From assembly GCF_001183545.1 (NCBI RefSeq), contig NZ_KQ236688.1:1145149-1209148 (forward strand): a stretch of 64,000 bases of DNA. Reading direction: 5' to 3'. The stretch is from Cellvibrio sp. pealriver. Lineage in GTDB: Bacteria; Pseudomonadota; Gammaproteobacteria; Pseudomonadales; Cellvibrionaceae. Numbering within the stretch: the first letter of the stretch is position 1; each line of letters opens with the position of its first letter. Both the position numbers and the translations under genes were made by a program. The notes below the pieces were generated by a model. It was not told the DNA's origin. It did not search any database and saw only the letters and a program-made list of their open reading frames with translations. Below, in pieces: positions 43,292 to 52,596 of this stretch.

Positions 43292-44041
43292 TTGAAAATT
43301 TTAGTAGCTATTAAGCGCGTACCGGATGCAAATACTCAGGTGCGTCCCTTCGCAGATGGAAACGGTGTAAATGTTGCCAATACCAAAATGGTGTTGAATC
43401 CATTTTGCGAAATTGCAGTCGAGGAGGCCATCCGCCTTAAAGAGCGTGGCATCGCCAATGAGGTAGTGGTTGTCAGTATCGGTGCTTCAGTCGTGCAGGA
43501 ACAGTTACGGAGTGCCCTGGCATTAGGAGCGGATCGCGCTATCCATATTTTGTCGGATATACCTCTGGAGCCATTGGGTAAAGCCAAGGTGTTGGCTGAT
43601 GTCGTCAAGCAAGAAAATCCGGGGTTAGTGCTGTTGGGTAAGCAATCTATTGATGGCGACCACAACCAGATTGGCCAGATGCTGGCAGCCTTATGCAAGT
43701 ATCCTCTGGCGACATTTGCCTCGCAAATCGAGCTAAAAGGCAATGAAATATGGGTGACGCGAGAATTGGATGCCGGCCTGCAAACCCTTGCGCTCTGTTT
43801 GCCTGCCGTCGTTACAACAGACTTGCGCCTTAATGAGCCGCGTTATCCCACTATGCCGAATATTATGAAGGCGCGCCAGAAACCGCTTGCTATTATTCCC
43901 ATCGCTGAATTGGCCGTGGATGTTGAACCCCGTTTGCAAGTATTGGGTTATCAGGCTCCAGCTGAACGTAAGCCCGGCATTAAAGTGGGTAGTGTGGCGG
44001 AGTTAGTGGAAAAACTGCGGCAGGAGGCCAGGGTGATATGA
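43292..44041 (+). CDS. etfB: electron transfer flavoprotein subunit beta
   Basis: A 249-residue EtfB, which holds AMP and, with EtfA, carries electrons from acyl-CoA and other dehydrogenases to ETF:ubiquinone oxidoreductase. Seen: KILVAIKRVPDANTQVR, NPFCEIAVEEAIRLKE, GKQSIDGDHNQIGQMLAA and the signature VTRELDAGLQTLALCLPAVVTTDLRLNEPRYPTMPNIMKARQKP. The start is TTG at 43292, fixed by AAGGAAAG just upstream and by the family N terminus. It overlaps etfA by four bases (ATGA). Confidence 0.95.
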   Translation: MKILVAIKRVPDANTQVRPFADGNGVNVANTKMVLNPFCEIAVEEAIRLKERGIANEVVVVSIGASVVQEQLRSALALGADRAIHILSDIPLEPLGKAKVLADVVKQENPGLVLLGKQSIDGDHNQIGQMLAALCKYPLATFASQIELKGNEIWVTRELDAGLQTLALCLPAVVTTDLRLNEPRYPTMPNIMKARQKPLAIIPIAELAVDVEPRLQVLGYQAPAERKPGIKVGSVAELVEKLRQEARVI

Positions 44042-45006
44042 GTGCAACACATGAATCACGCGCAGCATTGGTTGTTATTGAGCTTGATGGTACAGAGTTT
44101 TGCGATATCAATTGGAGAGTGATGGGCGCTATTGCCCGCCTGCGGGAATTTGGCGCATTGAACGTGGACTTGTTGCTGGCAGGATGGAAATGTGGATCGG
44201 CTGTTGATATTGCCGCGGCAATTCCGGGAGTCCGGCAAGTTCTGGTAGTGGATGACGAACGCTGTGAATTCCAGCTAGCAGAGGTTTTTGTACCTTGGCT
44301 GGCAGCGTTTGTTGATGGTTATTCTTACGTGCTGATCGGTGCAACGACATTCGGTAAAAATCTGTTGCCGGGTGTGGCCGCTCTTGTTGATAGCCAGCCC
44401 GTGACCGATGTCATCGCCATAGAAGCACACAATGTCTTTGCTCGTGCTTGTTACGCCGGTCGGGTAGTTGAGCGTGTTGCAAACCTGCAGCCAATCCAGT
44501 TACTGAGCATTCGCGGTACTGCGTTTGCTGCAATCACGCAGAGAAGCTCATCGATTCCCGCACCCATAACAAGGCTCACACCTCCGGCCACTCAGGAGCA
44601 TAGCCGTGTTGTCCAGCAGGAGCGGGTGGCTTCTGAACGGCCAGAGCTCACATCGGCACGGGTTGTAGTCTCTGGTGGGAGAGGGATGCAAAGCCGTGAG
44701 AATTTTCAATTACTGTATCGATTAGCGGATAAGTTAAGTGCAGCGGTTGGTGCATCCCGCGCGGCCGTCGATGCTGGTTTTGCTACAAATGACATGCAGG
44801 TTGGCCAGACGGGTAAGGCGGTTGCCCCGGAGTTGTATATCGCAGTGGGTTTGTCGGGCGCAGTTCAGCACCTGGCGGGTATGCGTGATGCCAAGGTAGT
44901 CGTGGCAATTAATAACGACCCGGATGCCGCTATTTTTCAGGTGGCAGACTACGGGTTGGTCGCAGATTTATTTGAGGCGGTGCCTGAATTGATTGGGCAT
45001 TTGTAA
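44038..45006 (+). CDS. etfA: electron transfer flavoprotein subunit alpha
   Basis: A 322-residue EtfA that binds FAD. The C-terminal FAD domain is well conserved: RVVVSGGRGMQSRENFQLLYRLADKLSAAVGASRAAVDAGF, QVGQTGKAVAPELYIAVGLSGAVQHLAGM and INNDPDAAIFQVADYG. The N-terminal half is more diverged than usual, with a loop rich in P, S and T near 185-210. The start overlaps the etfB stop by ATGA, so the subunits are translationally coupled. Confidence 0.94.
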   Translation: MSATHESRAALVVIELDGTEFCDINWRVMGAIARLREFGALNVDLLLAGWKCGSAVDIAAAIPGVRQVLVVDDERCEFQLAEVFVPWLAAFVDGYSYVLIGATTFGKNLLPGVAALVDSQPVTDVIAIEAHNVFARACYAGRVVERVANLQPIQLLSIRGTAFAAITQRSSSIPAPITRLTPPATQEHSRVVQQERVASERPELTSARVVVSGGRGMQSRENFQLLYRLADKLSAAVGASRAAVDAGFATNDMQVGQTGKAVAPELYIAVGLSGAVQHLAGMRDAKVVVAINNDPDAAIFQVADYGLVADLFEAVPELIGHL

Positions 45007-45098
45007 AGCTGATAAGAAGTCGGCTTTTACCGGCAATTTTCGCTACAATGCCGCCCCTGTAGTTACTCATCAACTTTATCTTTTCAGGTTTTTTGCGC

Positions 45099-45296
45099 AT
45101 GACATTCGAACAATTCGAAACTTGGGCCATGTATATTTGTGTTGGTGGCCTGGTAGTGTTTATGTTTTTTATTGTGTGGGATCTCGCTAAAAAATCCAAA
45201 GCTGGCAAGTTTGGCACGTTCGTGCTGTTTGGTGTGCTTGGGTTTGCGATTATGGTTTTCGTTATCAAAGAAGTATTTGTCCACATGCTCGGTTAA
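45099..45296 (+). CDS. small membrane protein, DUF2788-like
   Basis: A 65-residue protein with two predicted transmembrane helices (about 8-29 and 40-62) separated by the basic linker AKKSKAGKFG. This layout and the KSKAGKFGTFVLF motif resemble the DUF2788 family of small inner-membrane proteins, whose function is unknown. The ATG at 45099 is preferred over an in-frame TTG two codons earlier. It follows etfA by 92 bases and may share its transcript. Confidence 0.75.
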   Translation: MTFEQFETWAMYICVGGLVVFMFFIVWDLAKKSKAGKFGTFVLFGVLGFAIMVFVIKEVFVHMLG

Positions 45297-45350
45297 ATCG
45301 CTGACATTTATTTTTCAGTTAATCACCCGGCAACTACAACTGGATACTCT

Positions 45351-47549
45351 ATGTTTCATTTTTTTGTTCCCGCCACCAAGGTACAAAAAGACCGTGCCAT
45401 TATGCGCGAAACAGATGCGCGCGTGGCCAAGTACAGCCGACGCGGATTGATACTGAATTTCATCGTCTTTGTACTGTGTTTGGCTTTTGGTGATTTTCAG
45501 GAAAAAGAACACAACCTTGCCATTGTTCTGGTGACCGGCCTGCTGCTGGTAACACTCGGGCGCAGTTACTATCTCTTCCGTTTTGACACTCTCTATGCGC
45601 GTGCACCAGCGCGCTGGCGTAACCAATACTTCTTTGCATCTTGCCTTGGTGCTGCCTGGTGGAGTGTGATTCTGGTGACGCTCACTTGGGTACAAGGAAT
45701 GCGTGATGAAACGCTGGTGATGTGGCTGTACTCAGTAGTGTTTTATTCCAGTGTTGCCAACGTATTTGCGCCATACAGGCATTTTCTTAGTTTGTATTTG
45801 GCGATAGGGCAAATTCCTGCTGCTATTACCGCAATTTTGTTAGGCACTGCAGAAGGAGCCCTTTACGGCAGCATTATGCTGGTGTTTTACGTGATGCTCA
45901 GCCACCAGGGCAAAGTGACATCACTGGCGTATTGGGAACGCTTGGAGGCGCACTATTCGCTGCGTGAGCGCGCTCAAGGGTTGGAAAATGAGAAGCGTAG
46001 CTCGCAAGCCCAAATTGAATTAAAAAATGAATTTCTGGTTAACCTCGGGCAGGAAATTCGTTCATCTATTAGCGATGTAATGAGCACCTTGTCATTGATA
46101 GATGACAGTCAATTATCAGAGCATCATCGCGAATTATTAACTACCGCCAACAAAGCCGCTGGTAGGCAAATCGATCTGGTTAATAACGTCGTCGATTTTT
46201 CCAAAATTACTACGAAGACCCTGGTGCTCGATGAAGTTGAATTTGATTTGCGCAGGGTTTTGGAAAAATTTGTTCAGGATTTTACGCTCGATGCACACCA
46301 GCAAGGCATAGAGCTGTATTACAACTTTGACCCTAATATGCCATTGCGGGTGAAGGGTGATGTCACGCGCTTGAACCAAATTCTGGCAACACTGCTCAAC
46401 CATACACTGAAAGCCAGCCGAATAGATCATGTTTATATTGAGGCTCGTTTTCATCAGGAGCAGGATGACTTTGGTGAGTTACAAGTCATAATCAGTGACA
46501 GCGAGAAAAATGTCGCAGGTGAAAATGACCCGGAAGCCTATGAGAGCAAACAGACAGGTATTGGTTTATCTATTTGTAAAGGTTTGGCTGAATGCATGGG
46601 TGGCAGTATTCACCTGCGCGAAAATAAAAATCGCGGCAACCGGATTTTTATCAATGTCGCTTTGCAAGTCATTTCCCATGAAGAACGTCGATTTGGCTCT
46701 GAACAAAAATTGCGTGGAAAGCGCGCACTATTAGTGGATTTGCCGGATAGTAACGCCAATGCACTGGCAGACGAAATTAATGCGTGGGGCATGACAACGA
46801 CAATCGTGGCGGGGCAAGAGCAAGCCATTGCCAAGTTACGTGAGCAGCGAGCTAATTCAGCTCCGTTTGATATGGTGCTCATTTTTACCAAGCTGAATAA
46901 TATGAATGGTTTGGCGCTGTCCCGTGAAATTGTGGCTCACCCTGATGTTGCGGATGTAAAACAAATTATTGCGATGAGTATTTTGCAGAGCGATAGTCCG
47001 GAAATGAAATTGCATCTGCGTACGTATCCGCAAGTCAGCATTATTGAAAAACCTATCATGCGTCGTCGTTTGCTTGATATTGCAGTGCAAAAATTATTAA
47101 ACCTGAATAGCGAAGACGAGCAACGCAAAACAAGCGATAAAGACACGGTTGGAATGTTGGTGATGCCCCGGGTTTTATTGGTAGAAGATCATCGCGTCGA
47201 TCAAATGGTAATTAGCGCTATGCTCAAAAAGCTCGGCTGTTATGTGCAGGTAGCGCAAAATGGTTTGGAAGCGGTAGAAATTGTTGAAAAAGAACGCTTT
47301 GATTTGGTGTTGATGGATTACGACATGAAAGAGCAGGACAGTATTGTTGCTACAGAGAAAATCCGTAACTACGAGCGGATGACACACAGTTTGCGCCATC
47401 TGCCTATTATTGCAGTAACCTCAGCTCAGTCTGAAGCGGATCAAGATGTCTATTTGTCGGCGGGAATGGATGATCATATCAGCAAGCCGATCCGTTACGA
47501 TGACTTGGATGCGCGGCTCCAACGCTGGCTGGAAAAGTCCAACACCTAG
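45351..47549 (+). CDS. membrane hybrid histidine kinase with degraded kinase core
   Basis: A 732-residue protein: about six membrane helices (30-190), a short coiled coil, a kinase-like core (220-440), and two receiver-like domains. Where active kinases have the H-box SHEIRTP, it reads GQEIRSS with Gln234 in place of His. The N-box reads LLNHTLKA with no Asn at the expected place, and the DxGxG box is missing, though TGIGLSI remains. The first receiver (about 455-570) has Phe512 at the phospho-Asp place. The second (about 605-725) is intact with Asp656. It may therefore be a receiver-output scaffold phosphorylated by another kinase. The ATG at 45351 has only a weak ribosome site. Confidence 0.85.
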   Translation: MFHFFVPATKVQKDRAIMRETDARVAKYSRRGLILNFIVFVLCLAFGDFQEKEHNLAIVLVTGLLLVTLGRSYYLFRFDTLYARAPARWRNQYFFASCLGAAWWSVILVTLTWVQGMRDETLVMWLYSVVFYSSVANVFAPYRHFLSLYLAIGQIPAAITAILLGTAEGALYGSIMLVFYVMLSHQGKVTSLAYWERLEAHYSLRERAQGLENEKRSSQAQIELKNEFLVNLGQEIRSSISDVMSTLSLIDDSQLSEHHRELLTTANKAAGRQIDLVNNVVDFSKITTKTLVLDEVEFDLRRVLEKFVQDFTLDAHQQGIELYYNFDPNMPLRVKGDVTRLNQILATLLNHTLKASRIDHVYIEARFHQEQDDFGELQVIISDSEKNVAGENDPEAYESKQTGIGLSICKGLAECMGGSIHLRENKNRGNRIFINVALQVISHEERRFGSEQKLRGKRALLVDLPDSNANALADEINAWGMTTTIVAGQEQAIAKLREQRANSAPFDMVLIFTKLNNMNGLALSREIVAHPDVADVKQIIAMSILQSDSPEMKLHLRTYPQVSIIEKPIMRRRLLDIAVQKLLNLNSEDEQRKTSDKDTVGMLVMPRVLLVEDHRVDQMVISAMLKKLGCYVQVAQNGLEAVEIVEKERFDLVLMDYDMKEQDSIVATEKIRNYERMTHSLRHLPIIAVTSAQSEADQDVYLSAGMDDHISKPIRYDDLDARLQRWLEKSNT

Positions 47550-47603
47550 CAATCAGGTCTGCGCAAAGAAGCGTTTATATTCGTAAACTTACAAGCTGGG
47601 TCA

Positions 47604-47636
47604 AAATGCCGCTGATAAAATCAGCGGCATTTTTAT
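47604..47636 (+). terminator. rho-independent terminator
   Basis: A 12-bp stem, AAATGCCGCTGA / TCAGCGGCATTT, with a 5-base loop and a T-rich tail. It ends the pseudokinase transcript. Confidence 0.92.
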
Positions 47637-47778
47637 TTTCAGGGAGCTGAATTTAAAACTATGCTGTAACGCATGTACAGGTTGTAGCATCACTGCATTG
47701 TTATCGTAAAACTACTATAAAAACCAAATAAACCATCAAACACTACACATAAAACAAACAGCGCATAAAGGGTTGGCA

Positions 47779-50700
47779 ATGAACAGAGCTCATCAGAGTA
47801 ATACCGTTTCGTCTGTCTTGATATCGATTCTCCAGTTTGTGGGAGCGGTAGCAGTCATTTTTGGCTTGGCAGCTTGTGGAAAAACAGAACCACCCGCGAG
47901 TACCGCAAAGCAGGAACAACCCACGCAAGAAACCGTTGTGGGAGCAAAAATACTGGTGTTCAGTAAAACAGCAGGCTGGCGCCATGATTCTATCCCGGCA
48001 GGTATTGAGGCTCTGAAGAAGCTGGCAGCTGAAAACCAATTTACCGTTGTTGCAAGCGAGGATTCCGGTTTATTTACCGACGCTGAGCTTAGTCAGTTCA
48101 ATGCGATTATCTTTTTAAACACAACGCTTAATATCCTTGATGAAAATCAAGAACTGGCAATGGAGCGATACATTCAAGCCGGTGGAGGTTTTGTTGGTAT
48201 ACATGCGGCAGCAGATACGGAGTGGGAGGGTGATTGGTTTTGGTATCGCAATCTGGTTGGGGCTGTCTTTAAAAATCATCCGAATGAGCCAAGCAATGTG
48301 CAAATGGCAACGGTCAATTTCACCGATAAAAAACACCCTTCAACTGAAAAAATGCCAGATGAATTTTCTATGGCAGATGAATGGTACAACTATCGTGACA
48401 TGTATGAATTTATCAACGTTGTAGCCAAGGTTGATGAATCTACCTATGTTGGTGGTGAGCATGATCACGATCATCCTATCTCTTGGTATCACGAATACGA
48501 TGGCGGTCGTGCGTTTTATACCGGTATGGGGCATTCGGCTGAGGTTTATTCCAATCCCGATTTCCTGAAACATTTGTTGGGTGGTATCACCTATGCGGTT
48601 GGCCTCAATCATCGTCCTGGTTTTACACCGCGTTTGGATTACGCCAAATCGCGCCCTGAAAACAATCGTTTCATTAAAAAAACCTTGGTTGAAAATTTGG
48701 ATGAGCCAGTAAAGCTGGCGTTTTTTCCTAATGGCGATGCCCTTATTGCGCTACGCCCAGGGAAATTCCAGCGCATTGAATACAAAACCAATCAACTAAG
48801 TGATGCCGGTAAATTGTTGACTGCATATGATAAATTTCAGGAGTGGGGTCTGGTTGGTGTTGCGGTAGATCCCGAGTTCGCCACAACCCAGGCGATTTAT
48901 GCTGCGTTCACCACGAAAGATGCAGCAGGAAATGTACATCAGCGATTGTCTCGTTTTTTGTGGCGGAACAATCAAGTAGATGCAGAGACAGAACAATTAA
49001 TTCTGGAATATCCGATCGACAATAACTGCTGTCATACCGGTGGCGATTTACAATTTGGCCAAAATGGCGAATTGTTTTTCTCAACGGGTGATAACACCAA
49101 CCCGCATGATCAAGATGGTTACGCCCCTGTAGATCTTCGCCCCGGCATGAAGAAAAATGATGGTATGCGCGGACCCGGCAACACTCAGGATCTGCGCGGT
49201 AAAGTATTGCGCATCAAGCCGAAAGCAGAAGGCGGATACGATATTCCGGAGGGCAACCTGTTCAGCGATGCAGCCCAAGGTCGTCCGGAAATTTACGTAA
49301 TGGGCGCGCGCAATCCCTACAGCATTACTTACGATAAAAAAACCAGCACATTGTTTTATGGTGACGTCGGGCCTGATGCAAGCAACGATTCTGAAGAAAA
49401 AGGTTCGCGTGGTTACGATGAAGTTAACCGTGTAACAGCGCCAGGAAATTTCGGTTGGCCGTTAGTGATTGGCCAAAATCGCCCTTACAAACAATACGAT
49501 TACGTCAATAAAAAATCAGGCGAGTTTGTTGATGTAAATGCTCCTGTTAATTACTCACCGAATAATACCGGGGCAAAACAATTGCCACCTGCACAACCTG
49601 CATTTATTGCTTATCCCTATGGTATTTCGGATGTTTTCCCTGAGTTAGGTACTGGTGGACGCACGGCGTTGGTGGCTGACGTTTATCGTGCGAATGAGTA
49701 TCCAGAGTCAGTGAATCGCTATCCGGCGTATTACAACGAAAAATTATTTATTGTTGATTTTATGCGAGCCTGGGTAAAAGCCGTAAGTTTTGATGAGCAA
49801 GGCCGCATTCACAAGATCGAACCTTTTGCTCCGCAGATTAATTATGCATTACCGATTGATGCGCGCTTCTCTCCTGATGGTACCTTGTATGTACTTGAAT
49901 ACGGTATGTCGTGGTTCACTGGAAATCCGGACGCTCGTCTTGCCCGTATTGAATATGTAGGTGCAGGTAACCGTCCGCCTGTTGCAGAAATCACAGTTAA
50001 TAAAACCCAGGCGGGAATTCCTGCTGCTATCCAGGCGTCAGCCAAAAAGTCTATCGATCTCGACAGCGACAAGATGGTTTATAAATGGGTATTGGCGTGT
50101 GCAGATAATAGTTGTCCCGAGCGGCAGTTAGGCGATGCTCTTGATGTAAACTTATCATTCGATAAAGCCGGGAAATACAATTTAGCGTTAACCGTTACCG
50201 ATGTGCACGGTGCCGTATCATCAACAAGCACCCAGCTTGAAATTGGTAATGAACCATCGCAGATTGAATTTTCATTAAACCAAAATCAATCATTTTATTG
50301 GGCTGATACGAACAAGTTGGATTACACCTTCACTGTTCACGATAAAGAGGATGGTGCCGTTGCTGAAATTGCCAACGCTAATCCGTTAATTACATTTGAG
50401 TATATTTCACCGGTTGGTGAAAAAGGTCAGGGACATCAGGTTGTTGATGTCATCCAACAAGCGAAAGCATTGATTGATGCCAATAATTGCCTTGGTTGCC
50501 ATAAAGTAGATGAAAAATTGGTTGGTCCGGCATTTCGCGATGTTGCCCGCAAATATCAAAATGACCCCAATGCAATTAAGTACCTGGTTAATAAACTGGC
50601 TAACGGTGGTGCCGGCGTTTGGGGTGAGATGAATATGCCAGGCTTCTCTGGTTTGAGTGAGGCAGATCGCACTGCACTGGCCACGTATGTTTTGTCGTTA

Positions 50701-51300
50701 GCCGAGGATAACTCGCCTGAAGCCTTGCCTTTGTCTGGTGTAGTAGCGCTTGATTCCCATCGTAAAAGCGTAACGGCCTTAACAGGTAACTCTCCTTACG
50801 TTAGTCTCGGGGAGGCATATAAGTTTTCAGCCAGTTATACCGATAAAGGTGCGAATGGCATGCCGCCGATCAAAACGGTTCAAGAGTTCAAGTTAGTCCC
50901 TTATCGTTTTGATTTTGATAGTGTATTTAATCCGGACTTGGCATCCAAAGGTGTAGCGCAAGATACGTTCAGGGAAATCAAGACGATTAAATTTAATGCG
51001 GATGATAATTGGGCTGGCTTTGCGATAGGCCGATATGATTTGTCGTCAGTGAAGTCTTTAAAAATTGGAGCGTTATTTTTCAAAGAGCCAACCAAGTGGT
51101 TAGTTGAAGTTCGTCGTGGAGATGCACAAGGTGATGTATTAGCGCAAGGCGTACTGACCTCTCAGGAGTTGAAAACCTATGGTCGTACAGGGATTGCATT
51201 AAAAGAGTCTACAGGTTTCTTCGATGTGTATATCCAGATAAAACCTGAACAAAAAACCTCTGCAGAGCTGCGCTTGCAAGATATTAGTTTTGAAAAATAA
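47779..51300 (+). CDS. ThuA / sugar dehydrogenase / PKD / cytochrome c lipoprotein
   Basis: A 1173-residue envelope protein. Order: lipoprotein signal ending LAAC (Cys33); a ThuA-like glutamine-amidotransferase-fold domain (about 50-275: ILVFSKTAGWRHDSI, GGGFVGIHAAADTEW); a PQQ-type glucose/sorbosone dehydrogenase beta propeller (about 295-720: GLVGVAVDPEF, YPIDNNCCHTGGDLQFG); a PKD-like domain (about 735-820); a class I cytochrome c domain with C904-x-x-C-H and likely axial Met953; and a C-terminal beta domain of about 180 residues. AAAGGG precedes the ATG at 47779. It probably oxidises a sugar outside the inner membrane and passes electrons to its own haem. Similar fusions are best known from Bacteroidetes, suggesting transfer. 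Substrate unknown. Confidence 0.88.
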   Translation: MNRAHQSNTVSSVLISILQFVGAVAVIFGLAACGKTEPPASTAKQEQPTQETVVGAKILVFSKTAGWRHDSIPAGIEALKKLAAENQFTVVASEDSGLFTDAELSQFNAIIFLNTTLNILDENQELAMERYIQAGGGFVGIHAAADTEWEGDWFWYRNLVGAVFKNHPNEPSNVQMATVNFTDKKHPSTEKMPDEFSMADEWYNYRDMYEFINVVAKVDESTYVGGEHDHDHPISWYHEYDGGRAFYTGMGHSAEVYSNPDFLKHLLGGITYAVGLNHRPGFTPRLDYAKSRPENNRFIKKTLVENLDEPVKLAFFPNGDALIALRPGKFQRIEYKTNQLSDAGKLLTAYDKFQEWGLVGVAVDPEFATTQAIYAAFTTKDAAGNVHQRLSRFLWRNNQVDAETEQLILEYPIDNNCCHTGGDLQFGQNGELFFSTGDNTNPHDQDGYAPVDLRPGMKKNDGMRGPGNTQDLRGKVLRIKPKAEGGYDIPEGNLFSDAAQGRPEIYVMGARNPYSITYDKKTSTLFYGDVGPDASNDSEEKGSRGYDEVNRVTAPGNFGWPLVIGQNRPYKQYDYVNKKSGEFVDVNAPVNYSPNNTGAKQLPPAQPAFIAYPYGISDVFPELGTGGRTALVADVYRANEYPESVNRYPAYYNEKLFIVDFMRAWVKAVSFDEQGRIHKIEPFAPQINYALPIDARFSPDGTLYVLEYGMSWFTGNPDARLARIEYVGAGNRPPVAEITVNKTQAGIPAAIQASAKKSIDLDSDKMVYKWVLACADNSCPERQLGDALDVNLSFDKAGKYNLALTVTDVHGAVSSTSTQLEIGNEPSQIEFSLNQNQSFYWADTNKLDYTFTVHDKEDGAVAEIANANPLITFEYISPVGEKGQGHQVVDVIQQAKALIDANNCLGCHKVDEKLVGPAFRDVARKYQNDPNAIKYLVNKLANGGAGVWGEMNMPGFSGLSEADRTALATYVLSLAEDNSPEALPLSGVVALDSHRKSVTALTGNSPYVSLGEAYKFSASYTDKGANGMPPIKTVQEFKLVPYRFDFDSVFNPDLASKGVAQDTFREIKTIKFNADDNWAGFAIGRYDLSSVKSLKIGALFFKEPTKWLVEVRRGDAQGDVLAQGVLTSQELKTYGRTGIALKESTGFFDVYIQIKPEQKTSAELRLQDISFEK

Positions 51301-51363
51301 AGCGGATACTTATAGCTAATCAGGATTGTTAACTTCTTAATTGAATTGGTTAATTTCGTTTAC

Positions 51364-51393
51364 CAAAAAAACCACGCGTGCGTGGTTTTTTTA
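51364..51393. terminator. bidirectional rho-independent terminator
   Basis: A palindrome, AAAAAAACCACG-CGTG-CGTGGTTTTTTT, between the convergent ThuA-fusion gene and the diguanylate cyclase gene. Confidence 0.92.
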
Positions 51394-51437
51394 TTGCTGG
51401 TATTTTGTTGCTTCTATTATTATTGTTGAATTGTGAA

Positions 51438-52373
51438 CTACGAGTTTGCCTCGGCAATTGCGTCTGCACTGACAACACAGTTTCTGCCAAATTTTTTTGC
51501 CATATACAATGCATTATCAGCACGTTCAAAAAAGTCATTGATGTGCTCCTTGGTGGAGCCTTGGTAAGTAGCTATGCCAATGCTGATGGTCATATTAAAA
51601 ATTTTACCATTGTGTGAAATAGCGGTTTCAGCAATTTGCTGGCGAATACGTTCGGCGATAATTTTGGCTCCTTCGGAATCTGTTTTTCCAAGTACAACCA
51701 CGAACTCCTCGCCGCCATAGCGGAAGGTGATATCACTGCCACGGCACACGGATTGGATATTTTTAGCTATTTCACGCAACACCATGTCACCACGGTTATG
51801 TCCGTATTCATCGTTAATTTTCTTGAAAAAATCAACATCGATGATTAACAGGGATAATGAAGTGTGGTGGCGCTCTGCCATTTGCAACTCGCGGCGTAAG
51901 GCTGTATCCAGGGCGGCGCGATTGCCCAGCATAGTAAGAGGGTCAAGCAGCGCAAGGCGCATGGCAGATTGATAGCGGATTGAATTACGCAGAGGATAAA
52001 TTAGCGAACTCAATAAAAACTCCAGCGTGATTAATTCTGCTTCAACGAAGCGCTTACTGCGGCTGAAAATGATCTCACCCAAATAGCCTTCATCTGTGGT
52101 CAAGCGATAATCGCAGTGGTGCAGGCATTCACGGCCCACTTTCAAGACATTGATATCGTCACTGAATTTGAAAACCAGGCCCGATACGTTGACCAGGGGT
52201 TGGATGTGTTTATAAAACAGATTGAGAATTTCCCCGGTGTCCAGGCTCATTTGTAACGCCTGTGACAGGCGAACCCGCGTGCTGAGCTCCTGTTCAGGTG
52301 TCAGGGGGATGAGAGGAATGTTGGCTGCGCCATTTACCTGATGGGAATTAGTCACCAGAGTCATGTCTCGCAT
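51438..52373 (-). CDS. diguanylate cyclase (GGDEF)
   Basis: A 311-residue cytoplasmic diguanylate cyclase making c-di-GMP from two GTP. An N-terminal GAF-like segment (about 30-135) precedes the GGDEF domain (about 140-305). The active site is GGEEF (220-224). RGSD at 211-214 lies exactly five residues upstream, an intact I-site for product inhibition. Other motifs: DPLTMLGNR, DVDFFKKINDEYGH and SIGIATY. The ATG at 52373 has AGG upstream. The 223-base leader holds a hairpin and a 20-bp palindrome. It is the only stand-alone cyclase in the window. Confidence 0.93.
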   Translation of the reverse strand: MRDMTLVTNSHQVNGAANIPLIPLTPEQELSTRVRLSQALQMSLDTGEILNLFYKHIQPLVNVSGLVFKFSDDINVLKVGRECLHHCDYRLTTDEGYLGEIIFSRSKRFVEAELITLEFLLSSLIYPLRNSIRYQSAMRLALLDPLTMLGNRAALDTALRRELQMAERHHTSLSLLIIDVDFFKKINDEYGHNRGDMVLREIAKNIQSVCRGSDITFRYGGEEFVVVLGKTDSEGAKIIAERIRQQIAETAISHNGKIFNMTISIGIATYQGSTKEHINDFFERADNALYMAKKFGRNCVVSADAIAEANS

Positions 52374-52480
52374 ATTCTTTACCTGTCACGTTAAAGGTTA
52401 TTCGTCGCCTAATTGCCGTTTTTGAATAATTAGGCGTCAGTGAAAGGTGTTTAGCGAAATTCGTGCCAGTCGATTTTTAT

Positions 52481-52500
52481 ATTTTAATAGCTATTAAAAT
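52481..52500. promoter_or_regulatory. perfect 20-bp AT-rich palindrome
   Basis: ATTTTAATAGCTATTAAAAT is perfectly self-complementary. It lies between cpxA and the diguanylate cyclase gene, both on the minus strand. It may be an operator for the cyclase gene or part of the cpxA terminator. A second, imperfectly looped inverted repeat, CGCCTAATT / AATTAGGCG, lies at 52406-52436. Confidence 0.45.
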
Positions 52501-52596
52501 CAATTACTTACTGGATTAAGTTGATGTTGACTGGGGAGGTTGTCGTCAGGAAACTAGCGAGTCGATAGGTGTAAAGCGGAAACATTTTGCCGCCAG

